From NCBI GenBank assembly GCA_039105265.1, contig JAPFFF010000014.1:1302001-1366000 (forward strand): a DNA stretch of 64,000 nucleotides. The letters are read 5' to 3'. The position numbers and the translations under genes were made by a program. This document shows, piece after piece, positions 10,369-20,380 of the stretch; within the stretch, counting starts at the first letter, position 1; every line of letters starts with the position of its first letter. Under the pieces are notes generated by a model. It was not told the DNA's origin. It made no database searches and worked only from the letters and a program-made list of their open reading frames with translations. The DNA comes from Tritrichomonas musculus (lineage: Eukaryota > Parabasalia > Tritrichomonadida > Tritrichomonadidae).

Positions 10369-12711
10369 TTAAGAGAAAAATCTGTTACCACCTGCAGCTA
10401 AATCTGCATTTTTCCAACTTGCTATTTTGAATTTAGATAAAAAATATATGACACCTGAATTATCGCATCTAGTTTCAAAAACATAGCGGACAAAATTAGA
10501 AAAACATATTTTTTCGATATCATGATATGATAATTGAGGATACATTCCTTTAATTTCAGCCTTCGTTTCATAGTATTTTTTCTTAATTAATTCGATGTCA
10601 GCATTACAGTCTTTTATCATTGAATCAAAATTGTCATCTTCGTCGTATAAATTTTCAAGTTTTAATTTTTCTTTCTTTTGACTTGTGTTACTTTCTTCTT
10701 TCTTTTTTCTGAAAACCAATTTTTCATCAAGTGCTCGAAAATCAAAATGATTTCCAGAATATTTGGCATCATTTGGATTAATATTTGGGAATTTTGGTAA
10801 AACATATGTAAAACAATTAAGAAACTCATTAATAAAAGAGCCTAATATATTCAATGATTCCTTATCAAACTTTCTATTCTTTTCAACTTCGTATATTGAT
10901 ATTATTCTATCTATATTTTTTCTATTTGATTTAAAAAGATTTTTTTCAAATTTATAATTGGGGAACTTTTTGAGAGATTGAACAAATAAATATTGAATAT
11001 CAATTTCATTGCTATTTTTAACAATATTAAATATTTCTGATTTGCAAAAATTATTTAATATTGTATGTATGCAAGGAAGTTTCACTCCATAAATTGATTC
11101 AACAAAATCATCTTCACCACAATCACAATTTTCTTTTGAACATTTTAAATAATTATCTGGTCTCTTGCTAAGAATTTGTATAACTTTTTGAATCATTTTT
11201 TGATGTTTGTTTTGAAAAGAATTTCCACAAATATCTGAGTAATTATTTATATAATTTAATAAATAATTTACAATTGTTGTGAAACCAGTTTTAAATGAAT
11301 GAGTTCCGGAATCTGGCAATTTTTGATTGATATTTCCGTGGAAACCTTCCGAATGATTTGAACAACGAGCTACATGGTGGTCAGAACGAATCCATATTGC
11401 CCAATTAGCAATATAATAATCACTTTTTTTAATTTCTTCTTTATTTGGCATTCTTTCCACTTCATCTATATCTTTTAACATAATTTCAAAATCTTTTAAT
11501 TTTTGTTTTTTTTCATTATCTTGATCGGTATCGTCAAATAAAGGTGAATTTGGATCTTTTTTATATTCGTCCATTTCAACTAAAATAAATTCTTTTTCTT
11601 GTTTATATATTAAATATGTTTTGCATCTCAATAACCTTGCAACCCATATGCCTAATGATGATTTAGGTCCAAATATTTGTATAATATGACGATGACAAAA
11701 ATATTGAATATTTGAATGTAATTTACAGAACTTTTTGATAGGAGAACCTAAATCTGATAAAACAACTTTATTTTCAAAAACATTTTTATTTAAACAAAAC
11801 TTATTTAATCCATCAAATAATAAATTATATAAAAAACGGTTCTCTTTAGGGCCAATTGATAATGCGAAAGGAAAACTTGAATTGAAATAAATTGAATGGT
11901 ATATACAAAATTTGTAAGGCTTAAGCGCATAAAAAGAAGCATCAATTTGCAAATAATGCATATAATTTATAACTTCTAAAGCCCAAGGCATAATCCATAT
12001 TATATTTTTAATAAAAGCAAAATCATTATTAAATTTAAATGCAAATCCATCGTCCTGAACTTTTTGAGTACTTATCTCAATATAAACAAAACCAGGTAAA
12101 TGCAATAAAATTTTATAAAAATCATCATAACCTTGAAAACTAACGGCTCTTCTACGCAAGGTTCTTTTATCTAAAAAGTTTTGAAAAGCAAATTTTATAA
12201 ATATTGGAAAATTAGAATTTTTTCGAGCTACGTAATTACAAAAAGTATAAAGCATTGTATTTTTATGTTTACATTGTTTATTCCAAAAATCTTGAGTCAA
12301 AAAAGGACACTCTTTATTTTTCAAAGTATATGGCGACGTCATGATACATTCTTCAAAATCAATAGTAACAACTTTCATAGTTTGGTTTTCAAGGAGTTGA
12401 TCTCTAGCGAGAACTTTAATGGTTTCCAAATCGTTTTTGACAGTTATGCTAAATATTTGAATTTCAGTATTTATCTTTGATTTATTACAGCAACTAAACG
12501 AAAAAATGTCATTATAAACTCTTTTGTTGTTGCATATAAATTCTTTGGTTAAGCTATCGAGGAAAAGGATTAGCGAAATGATATTGAAATTCTGAGAATG
12601 CAAAGGAACAATTTCAATGAATGTTCTTAATCCTTTATCTTTTAAAGAATTAGGTCTTTGCGTATGAGATAGATATTTCGCTGAATAATAAAGATTTTGG
12701 TCTTCTTCCAT
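10369..12711 (-). CDS. MULE transposase, 780 aa, intact
   Basis: This is the DDE transposase of the surrounding MULE. The fold of the MULE family is visible: first catalytic Asp at D257 in QIDASF, second at D320 in VVLSDLGSP followed by the FCHRH segment, and a Glu at about 455 in HSEGFHGNINQ as likely third residue. A SWIM-type zinc motif follows (C529-x-C531 and C547-x-H549), as in many MULE transposases. The ATG at 12711 is the first in frame, with the motif AACTTTTTGAA about 30 bases upstream inside the repeated spacer. The frame is uninterrupted, so the protein may be active. It acts in the nucleus on the element's terminal and probably subterminal sequences. The first 26 codons are duplicated in both arms. 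Confidence 0.9.
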   Translation of the reverse strand: MEEDQNLYYSAKYLSHTQRPNSLKDKGLRTFIEIVPLHSQNFNIISLILFLDSLTKEFICNNKRVYNDIFSFSCCNKSKINTEIQIFSITVKNDLETIKVLARDQLLENQTMKVVTIDFEECIMTSPYTLKNKECPFLTQDFWNKQCKHKNTMLYTFCNYVARKNSNFPIFIKFAFQNFLDKRTLRRRAVSFQGYDDFYKILLHLPGFVYIEISTQKVQDDGFAFKFNNDFAFIKNIIWIMPWALEVINYMHYLQIDASFYALKPYKFCIYHSIYFNSSFPFALSIGPKENRFLYNLLFDGLNKFCLNKNVFENKVVLSDLGSPIKKFCKLHSNIQYFCHRHIIQIFGPKSSLGIWVARLLRCKTYLIYKQEKEFILVEMDEYKKDPNSPLFDDTDQDNEKKQKLKDFEIMLKDIDEVERMPNKEEIKKSDYYIANWAIWIRSDHHVARCSNHSEGFHGNINQKLPDSGTHSFKTGFTTIVNYLLNYINNYSDICGNSFQNKHQKMIQKVIQILSKRPDNYLKCSKENCDCGEDDFVESIYGVKLPCIHTILNNFCKSEIFNIVKNSNEIDIQYLFVQSLKKFPNYKFEKNLFKSNRKNIDRIISIYEVEKNRKFDKESLNILGSFINEFLNCFTYVLPKFPNINPNDAKYSGNHFDFRALDEKLVFRKKKEESNTSQKKEKLKLENLYDEDDNFDSMIKDCNADIELIKKKYYETKAEIKGMYPQLSYHDIEKICFSNFVRYVFETRCDNSGVIYFLSKFKIASWKNADLAAGGNRFFS

Positions 12712-12903
12712 AAATATAAAAAGACCATAATTCTTTCAAAAAGTTATATATATTTATAAAAAAAAAAATTTAACAAATTTCTGAGAAGACTCAGAATATT
12801 TTAAATAAGCTTTATCAAAATAAAAAAATTAAAAAATCGTAATAATAATATTAAATAATCAATTTTGTTTGTTTTTTGTTTGTTTTATTTTCATCTTTTT
12901 ATT

Positions 12904-13300
12904 GCCACCGTGGTCGTCCTATGGGCGGCAATGTCGTCAATTCCAGATCTTCCGGATGAAATCGCGATATCTTTGTCCGGATGACGACTCGCCGCAGTTA
13001 CAACCAGCCAGCTGCTAAGCATTGCTGATCGTGGTCTTGCTATGGGCGGCAATGTCGTCATTCCAGATCTTCCGGATGAAATCGCGATATCTTTGTCCGG
13101 ATGACGACTCGCCGCAGTTACAACCAGCTAGCTGCTAAGCATTGCTGATCGTGGTCTTGCTATGGGCGGCAATGTCGTCATTCCAGATCTTCCGGATGAA
13201 ATCGTGATATCTTTGTCCGGATGACGACTCGCCGCAGTTACAACCAGCTAGCTGCTAAGCATTACTGATCGTGATCATGCTATGGGCGGCAATGTCGTCA
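12904..13300. repeat. Inner right array of 120-bp units (about 3.3 copies)
   Basis: Reverse-orientation counterpart of the left arrays, register at 13033, 13153 and 13273. It begins with the ATTGCCACCGTGG spacer junction and ends at the CATCTCGG junction with the subterminal sequence. Confidence 0.95.
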
Positions 13301-13399
13301 TCTCGGTTTCTTTGATTGGTTTAGTTCTATAAAAATGGCGCTTTTTCATGGTTTTATCTTAGTGAACTTTTTCAAAACTTTACAAGAAAATTTTAGAAC

Positions 13400-13477
13400 T
13401 TTATCTTTTAAAGAATTAGGTCTTTGCGTATGAGATAGATATTTCGCTGAATAATAAAGATTTTGGTCTTCTTCCAT
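13400..13477 (-). pseudogene. Duplicated first 26 codons of the MULE transposase (right arm)
   Basis: Same 26-codon fragment and same junction as at 9763-9840, in the opposite orientation, placed between the two right arrays. It shows that the arms form long inverted repeats that differ mainly in the copy number of the 120-bp units. Confidence 0.85.
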
Positions 13478-13672
13478 AAATATAAAAAGACCATAATTCT
13501 TTCAAAAAGTTATATATATTTATAAAAAAAAAAATTTAACAAATTTCTGAGAAGACTCAGAATATTTTAAATAAGCTTTATCAAAATAAAAAAATTAAAA
13601 AATCGTAATAATAATATTAAATAATCAATTTTGTTTGTTTTTTGTTTGTTTTATTTTCATCTTTTTATTGCC

Positions 13673-14426
13673 ACCGTGGTCGTCCTATGGGCGGCAATGT
13701 CGTCAATTCCAGATCTTCCGGATGAAATCGCGATATCTTTGTCCGGATGACGACTCGCCGCAGTTACAACCAGCCAGCTGCTAAGCATTACTGATCGTGG
13801 TCTTGCTATGGGCGGCAATGTCGTCATTCCAGATCTTCCGGATGAAATCGCGATATCTTTGTCCGGATGACGACTCGCCGCAGTTACAACCAGCTAGCTG
13901 CTAAGCATTGCTGATCGTGGTCTTGCTATGGGCGGCAATGTCGTCATTCCAGATCTTCCGGATGAAATCGCGATATCTTTGTCCGGATGACGACTCGCCG
14001 CAGTTACAACCAGCCAGCTGCTAAGCATTACTGATCGTGGTCTTGCTATGGGCGGCAATGTCGTCATTCCAGATCTTCCGGATGAAATCGCGATATCTTT
14101 GTCCGGATGACGACTCGCCGCAGTTACAACCAGCCAGCTGCTAAGCATTACTGATCGTGGTCTTGCTATGGGCGGCAATGTCGTCATTCCAGATCTTCCG
14201 GATGAAATCGCGATATCTTTGTCCGGATGACGACTCGCCGCAGTTACAACCAGCTAGCTGCTAAGCATTGCTGATCGTGGTCTTGCTATGGGCGGCAATG
14301 TCGTCATTCCAGATCTTCCGGATGAAATCGTGATATCTTTGTCCGGATGACGACTCGCCGCAGTTACAACCAGCTAGCTGCTAAGCATTACTGATCGTGA
14401 TCATGCTATGGGCGGCAATGTCGTCA
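13673..14426. repeat. Outer right array of 120-bp units (about 6.3 copies)
   Basis: The longest of the four arrays, with register at 13801, 13921, 14041, 14161, 14281 and 14401. Because 120 is a multiple of three, a 97-codon minus-strand ORF appears at 13894-14187; it is a by-product of the repeat. Confidence 0.95.
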
Positions 14427-14630
14427 TCTCGGTTTCTTTGATTGGTTTAGTTCTATAAAAATGGCGCTTTTTCATGGTTTTATCTTAGTGAACTTTTTCA
14501 AAACTTTACAAGAAAATTTTAGAACTTTTTGTATGCCTTCTCAATTAACTCAAAAAGTCAGAATAACGAATTTTCCTCAGAAAAAAATGGTGTAACTTTT
14601 TCTATAGTTTGTCATTCCGCCTTTGAGAAG

Positions 14631-15087
14631 TATTTTTCGATAACATAGGTATTTTTAAGATAATTTAAGAAATCTTTAACAATACATCTTAATTATAATT
14701 ATTATCTAATATACAATTACAAAATCCAATTTTATATAATTTAACTAATTCCAATAGTATCAATATTCAATGAAAATGGGGCTAATGTTTTGTCGAAAGA
14801 TAAACATCACTTAGAATCACCCACAGCTTAAATAATTGTAAATGAGTTGAGTATTTATTGAAAAAGAATTAATGTTTGTGTTAGTGATGCTTCTTTCATT
14901 CAAAATCATATGGCCAACAAAAATATCCCTCACTACAAAAATATATATTCAAGTTAACAATAACAAATAAATGCTTTTTTTGTTTCATTTTTCAATGAAA
15001 ATCAAATGAATACTGATTTCTGAAAGTAAATTTATTAATATATAATATATAACATCAACACAAAAAAAAAAAAAATATTTTAATTTA
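14631..15087. other. Intergenic DNA between the MULE and the GT8 gene
   Basis: AT-rich, no gene supported. Some minus-strand stretches (about 14770-14940) look slightly coding-like but are broken by stops. Confidence 0.4.
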
Positions 15088-15283
15088 TCATTCAACAAAT
15101 AAATAGCAACAATTGATCAATATTTGAGATGATGTTATTATTTCGCACAATGATAACGAATAAAATGATTTCTTTGGCCAATGAAATTAACAGAAGTTGA
15201 CTGTTTTTATATTTCGTGCATTCAAAAACTGCTCCATCAGACAAAATTTCACAATCATTTAATTGTATTAATACAATTAATAT
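15088..15283 (-). other. In-frame open extension beyond the GT8 stop codon
   Basis: After the GT8 stop codon the same frame stays open for about 65 codons to a TGA at 15088. The stretch has less AT-biased composition than true spacer (for example DCEILSDGAVFECTKY). It may be a lost C-terminal part cut off by a recent stop, a product of readthrough, or chance. No family was recognised. Confidence 0.35.
15259..15280. repeat. Perfect 22-bp palindrome just after the GT8 stop codon
   Basis: A perfect inverted repeat with half-site TTAATTGTATT, starting within 5 bases after the stop codon of the GT8 gene. It could fold in the 3' end of the transcript. Confidence 0.8.
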
Positions 15284-16381
15284 TTATTTACCGCATGAAG
15301 TTTTTCTATTTTCATTGATAAATGTATTATTTAATAAAGGTTCGTATTTTGGATAAAAGTCAAGTTTTTCTTTAAATTCTTCATGATAGCACGTTATCAT
15401 TGCGGTCTCCCACCACTTTATATAAATTGGCTGATTAATGAAAAAGCGAAAAGGCTTCCATACGAGATGTGCGATTATTGGATGCGCGAAAGCATCTTCA
15501 AAATCTTTCTGAGTAAAACGATCTTTGCATCTCATCATGTGATAATAACTAACTGGAGTAACACCTACAAACAAAATTCCATATTTCAAAGGGAGAAGAT
15601 CATTATTACTAATATCAACACTATTCAAAATAATTTGATCAGGAAAGTTGAGTTTTTTAGAATATACCTGAATAAAATTTTCATATTTTTTAGACATCTT
15701 TTGTTCTCTCATTCTTTTCAAATTCATAAGTAGAACACCAGAGCAAAAATATTTATCATTTCTAACAACTTTACTATGGTGTGGAGATGGATCAATGACT
15801 CCTCTGATGTTTAAATCAGTCATGTTCAAGTTATACATCTCGTCTAAATCACCTGTTATAAAACAATCGCAATCAACATGTATTATTTTATCAATGTTCG
15901 ATAATAATTCTGGAGCCCACAATCGATACCATGCTGCTTTTGGCCAGTAACCATCGCGAATAACATCTGGGAATTTGTCAACTTGTGAAGGATGCTCAAC
16001 AAAATTAATTTTCAATCTATCGTATAATTTTTCTAATGATTTGATTTTTTGATATGTGATATTGGTTGAGTATTCTGCTATAATATAAAACTCATAAAAA
16101 CATTTTTTAGAATTTTCCATTAATGATGTAATTGTAACTACTGCGGGAAGAACACCATTCGTGTTTATTGACATTGTCATGTATATTCTTTCAGAATTGC
16201 TTAAGACTGGCATTGGATTTGAATGGTCAGTTGTAGATCTTTGAACACCACTTTTAGATTTTATATCCATAAGCAGATTTGAAATTTCATAGTATACACT
16301 CATTTTAAAATAATAATATATTTGAAACAATGTCAGCAAATAAAATAAAAAGTAGGTTTGAAGCAGATGAACAAAATTCAT
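15284..16381 (-). CDS. GT8-family glycosyltransferase, about 365 aa
   Basis: The protein belongs to glycosyltransferase family 8 (LgtC/glycogenin type), which transfers a sugar from a nucleotide-sugar with retention. The nucleotide-binding start is IYMTMSINTNGVLPAVVTI, the metal-binding DxD is in HVDCDCF (residues 170-172 from the chosen start), and a GVLLMNLKRMRE helix and PDQIILN follow as in the family. The start at 16381 adds a hydrophobic N-terminus (MNFVHLLQTYFLFYLLTLF) that would make a type II Golgi/ER anchor. A start at 16303 (MSVYYE) would give a soluble 339-aa protein; an ATG at 16627 also exists but overlaps the divergent transposase relic and is unlikely. Substrate cannot be read from sequence. 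The 5' end lies only about 150 bp from a Tc1-type pseudogene. Confidence 0.85.
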   Translation of the reverse strand: MNFVHLLQTYFLFYLLTLFQIYYYFKMSVYYEISNLLMDIKSKSGVQRSTTDHSNPMPVLSNSERIYMTMSINTNGVLPAVVTITSLMENSKKCFYEFYIIAEYSTNITYQKIKSLEKLYDRLKINFVEHPSQVDKFPDVIRDGYWPKAAWYRLWAPELLSNIDKIIHVDCDCFITGDLDEMYNLNMTDLNIRGVIDPSPHHSKVVRNDKYFCSGVLLMNLKRMREQKMSKKYENFIQVYSKKLNFPDQIILNSVDISNNDLLPLKYGILFVGVTPVSYYHMMRCKDRFTQKDFEDAFAHPIIAHLVWKPFRFFINQPIYIKWWETAMITCYHEEFKEKLDFYPKYEPLLNNTFINENRKTSCGK

Positions 16382-16532
16382 ATTTAACTCAGATTTTTTA
16401 AGATTGGTTTTCTCAATTTTGTGAAGATTATTTGAGTTTTTTTCAAAATTTTTATATATAAAAAAGTATAAATTGAGAATTTTTTTACAAATTTTCTCAA
16501 ATTTTCTTTGTGTTTTTATTTTACAAAAAAGA

Positions 16533-17632
16533 ATGACAAAATCTCGAAATTTAAGTGAGGGAGAAAAGATCAGAATTATCGAACTAGAGCATGCATATGG
16601 TAGAAGGTGGGAATTGATTGGTAGCATTATAGATAGGCACCCTAATACATGTCAATCATTTTTTAAATTTTATTAAACGCATAAAACGATATTTCCTTCA
16701 AGAGGTCGGCCAATTGAATACAATTCAACGATAAAAAAAGGAATTATTGGTTCAATGACATCATTTGGAAACCAAACTCTTGCAAATGTTGCAAATGATT
16801 TCGACTGCTCAGAAACATTGGTAAGAAACGTAGCGATAAGTAACTGCTTAAGATATTTTCAAAAAACAGTCGTTACACCACTGGAGGATAAACATAAACG
16901 TAATCGCGTTATTTTTTCAAATCAATTTTCAAATATTGACTAATAAATTTGAGGCCAATTATCTTTACAGATGAGTCCACAATTGTTAATTGTGCTCATC
17001 AATGGGGAATCTGGAAAATCGCTGGCCATCATCCACCAGATTGATATTACCAAAAACAATCCCACCCCATTCAGGTGATGGTTTGGGGTGGGATTTAAAA
17101 AGGAGGCTTCAGAACTAATTTAGTATGGTTTTCAGGGAGAGTCGCGAAAGAATACTACGTCTCTCAATTGGAAAACAATAAAATTCTTAAAAATCTAAAT
17201 ATCAGATTTTGTCGTTCATGGGAATGGCAAGAAGATAACACCTCACCTCATAGAGCGAGATACACACAAAATTATTTAGCTACACAAGTCCCAGCAAAGC
17301 TCAATTGGCCGGCAAGATCACCTGATTTGTCTCCAATTGAGCAAATATGGGACTATTTAAAAATGAAACTCGCAAATATGACATTTAAATCAAAAGAAGA
17401 ATTGTTTTATGCACTTTCTCATGCTTGGAATGAAATCCCAAATAATACTATTAATAATTATTACACAAGTTTTTTAGCAAGATGCACAGTTTGCTCACGA
17501 ATAAATGGAGAAAGTTTAAATGGACATTGGAAACAAGTTAAAGAAATCCACAACCAATATAAAATTCAATTAGTTGTTGTAAGAGATCCATTACTGGGTC
17601 TTTTTCAAAAAATTGAAACACCAATTCATTAA
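16533..17632 (+). pseudogene. Tc1/mariner transposase, decayed (DD34E)
   Basis: Four pieces in two frames read as one Tc1-type transposase. An N-terminal helix-turn-helix part starts at 16533; the first catalytic Asp is in FTDEST (about 16965); the second is in QEDNTSPH (about 17235); the Glu is in SPDLSPIEQIW. There are 34 residues between the second Asp and the Glu, hence DD34E. The gene is broken by a stop at 16674, a stop plus frameshift near 16941-16950, and two further stops near 17040 and 17090; the last 154 codons are open. A weak inverted match between 16387-16406 and 17742-17761 may mark the ends, which would put the left end within a few bases of the GT8 start codon. Confidence 0.85.
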
Positions 17633-18980
17633 CTTTTTCAGACGAATGGTCAATTTAACGATCTTATTTTCTGAAAAATAATAAAATGAACGATCATATT
17701 TTCTATATTTTCGTTTTTTTCCCTCAATTTTGAATGCTATGGGTCAATTTTAAAATCTCAGGTTTTAAAAAAAATTATTTTTGTTTTATTTTTTTTATTT
17801 TTAAGATTTTTTTTCTGCTTTTATATTCTGTATAAATAATATATATAATATAATAGAATTTTATTTATGGTATTTCTTTCTACAAATGGAATAAAATCGA
17901 AATAAATGTATTCGAAAAGTGTACTAAACCGAATATTAATAATCCTAAATTTTAATTGATTATTTGATACTATTGAAAACCATTCAATATTTTTGAATAA
18001 TTTATTGGGGGAATCTGCAAAGATTTGAAATAACGGGGTATTATGCAATTGGAGAAATATCAATTATAAAGTATCTTTTTAATAACATCTGTCTAAATAT
18101 ATTAAATTGGTAAAAGATTGTTTAGATTTAATAAATATTTGCTTCTGATTTAAATATTTTTCATCAACAAAAATATGGGAAATTGAATGCAAAATAATCG
18201 TTCACTATTTAATTTCTAAAAAAAAAATATTTTATTTCCAAAAAAATTTTAGCGGTTTTATAAACCATTCAAATCATGCTATTTTATTTCCAAAAAATTC
18301 TAATCTATTTCTGAAACAGCTGTATATATCATTAAATGGGGTTTTAATTGATCTTTAAATATTTTAAAGATCAATATTTTCCCAAGCTAAATTTGTGAAT
18401 ATGATTTTCAATATAGTCCTGTTGAATTTAAGAGAATAATATGATGATATCGTTTTTATTAATTTTAATATTTTGTGTTAAAAACCAAACAATACAATTA
18501 GTCTCATGATATAAAATGAATTTTAGGGCGATTTCTTCTACCAAATAGGTTTAAGCCTTTTTTCCTCTTTATTTCCAATATAAATTCATCAAATTTTAAA
18601 AAATACGAATGGAACAAATACTACGATGATTTATTCATGAATAACCATTTTTTGATATAAAATATTTATAAATTTCATTTTTAAATATTAAATTTCGGGC
18701 CAGATAAGAATTGAAAATTATTTGTAAGAATTACATCTAAGAACGGAATTACTTTGATTCAAAATTGATTTGTAAAAAATGTCAATGTCGTATTATATTA
18801 TCTTAAAAATCGTTGGTAGGAAATGCTAGCAAGAGTGTTGATTGATTTTTGAAACATCTTAATAACCCAGTAATCGCACTTATTATGAAACTCTTATCTG
18901 CTACATACATGATATAAAATCTACCTGTATTTGATGTATTTTATAATAGTTTGAATATCAAATTATATATATATATTAAA
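17633..18980. other. AT-rich intergenic DNA, no gene seen
   Basis: Contains two direct AACGATCnTATTTTCT words downstream of the Tc1 relic (17657-17705), short direct repeats around 18225-18300 and a 12-bp palindrome at 18348-18374. A minus-strand 80-codon ORF at 17821-18063 is judged spurious. Confidence 0.5.
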
Positions 18981-18983
18981 CTG

Positions 18984-19779
18984 ATGAAGCCAAAAAAATA
19001 TCATTAATTATTCTAAATGAAAAAGGTAATAACTGTGACGAAGAAGAAAATGAAGAAGAAGAAATTATGGAAGATTTATTATTTAATATTAACGCATTTA
19101 TCAAATTAAATCCTTCTGAAAAAGTCAGATACTTAATCTAATATCCAAATGTAGCTCAAGAAGATTTGGAAATCTTTTATAGTTATATCATTGAAGTTTT
19201 GAAAGAAGGATTAAGAATTGACATACATAATACTATATTTGCTATGCTAACTATTATCAAATACGGAATAGAAATACCTTTTGATGAAGAAATGTCTAAA
19301 ATGATAATTGGACAATTAACAAATGAAGAATATTTTACAAATGTAGAAAATTTATTTTTTGTTTATGTTTTAGGCAATTCAAATCCTAAAATGAATGATC
19401 AAATCATTGATATAATTATAGATCAATTATCAAATCATTGTTTTAGTTCAAATCATAATGTAATAAAATTAACTACAAAATTAATTAGATAATTAATCTC
19501 CAAATTCCATTGGAATTTTTTGATATTGTGTTTCGTGAATTGGATTTAGTGTCATTTGATTAAAAAAAAGCTATAATAGACTTAGTTGTAGCATTGCTAC
19601 AGATGAATGAAAATTCTATAAATTTGGTAACAAATTATCTTGATTCACTTTTACCCATCCTATATGATGGAATTGACATGAATTTATTACATGTGTTATT
19701 CATTATTGCAAATATGGACGAAGCTGAAGTAATTACTGAAAAATTTATACAAGATATATTTGAAATTTTGGAAAATTAA
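18984..19779 (+). pseudogene. Decayed helical-repeat (ARM/HEAT-like) protein gene fragment
   Basis: A coding-like stretch can be followed for about 265 codons with an acidic segment (EEENEEEEIMEDLL) and then paired amphipathic helices typical of ARM/HEAT repeats (for example IIDLVVALLQMNENS, NLLHVLFIIANMDEAEVI). It is broken by a stop at about 19138, a one-base frameshift near 19490 and a stop at about 19560. The last codons end cleanly with TAA before a TAAA context. No start codon is convincing. The parent family is not identified; nuclear import or ribosome-associated ARM proteins are possible relatives. Confidence 0.65.
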
Positions 19780-20380
19780 AAAGTTTTTTAATAAAAAATT
19801 CATTTTTTTTTATTAATAGTTTCTTCTTTAAATTTTAGATTCAAAATTAAAAAAAAAAAAAAAAAAAAAGAATATGAAAATTTCGAACCTTAGCTTTTTT
19901 AATTTTTAAGCAATGCTCGAAAAAGTTCTAATAATAAGCTCGTATGGTAATAAAAGTGGAAAATTTGACATTTCTCGAGCATGCTCGAGCAAGAACTTTT
20001 TGCTCGGGCAATGCTCTTGCCCAAAAATCACTTTGAGCAAACCGCTCGGCTCGTGCTCGTAATGCATCCCTGAAAAAAGAAAATAAGTAATATTCATAAA
20101 TAGATGATGTAAAAAAAACATTTCTTTGCTATAAAAAACAAAATCAGGTAAAAAAAAAAAAAAAAGAATATTATTTTATTTGTTTTACCTAAAAGAAAAA
20201 TACATGGAATATTTTGCCATATAAACGCATAGTTAGATAAAAATTATTGGTTTTTTAAGAAAAAAAAAGAGGAAAATTTTTACACATTATTCATAAAGAA
20301 AAAAAACTAATTAAATAAAAATAAAACAAAGGCTTATATTCTTCAAAAGAATAATCGCTAATAATTTCATGAAAGGTGAT
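19780..20380. other. Intergenic DNA with a GC-richer block ending in an hAT-like end
   Basis: Positions 19906-20072 are rich in CTCG/GCTCG words and end in CATCCCTG, the same right end as the element at 20381-21068. No matching CAGGGATG left end was found, so this is probably a truncated element. ORFs of 71 and 85 codons here (19906-20121, 20291-20548) are not supported as genes. Confidence 0.45.

Larger units (their letters stand above)
8860..14621 (-). mobile_element. Complete MULE (Mutator-like) transposon with 9-bp TSD and tandem-repeat arms
   Basis: The ends are near-perfect inverted copies: 8860 onward reads GGCGAAGTGACAAACTATAG and the complement of 14621 backward reads GGCGGAATGACAAACTATAG, with similarity continuing through about 190 bp. 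Both ends are flanked by TTTGAGAAG (8851-8859 and 14622-14630), a 9-bp duplication typical of MULEs. Each arm contains, from outside in, a terminal sequence, an array of 120-bp GC-rich units, a spacer, a copy of the first 26 codons of the transposase gene, an internal copy of the subterminal sequence, a second 120-bp array and the spacer again. One intact transposase gene (10369-12711) lies in the centre. The intact gene and clean duplication suggest a recent insertion. Confidence 0.9.

Noticed and set aside
13894..14187. 97-codon minus-strand ORF of repeated sequence
   Set aside because: It is only the 120-bp array read in one frame; other arrays give similar frames.
9055..14426. CRISPR-like look of regularly spaced repeats
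   Set aside because: Units are contiguous 120-bp tandem repeats without unique spacers and lie inside transposon arms of a eukaryotic genome.
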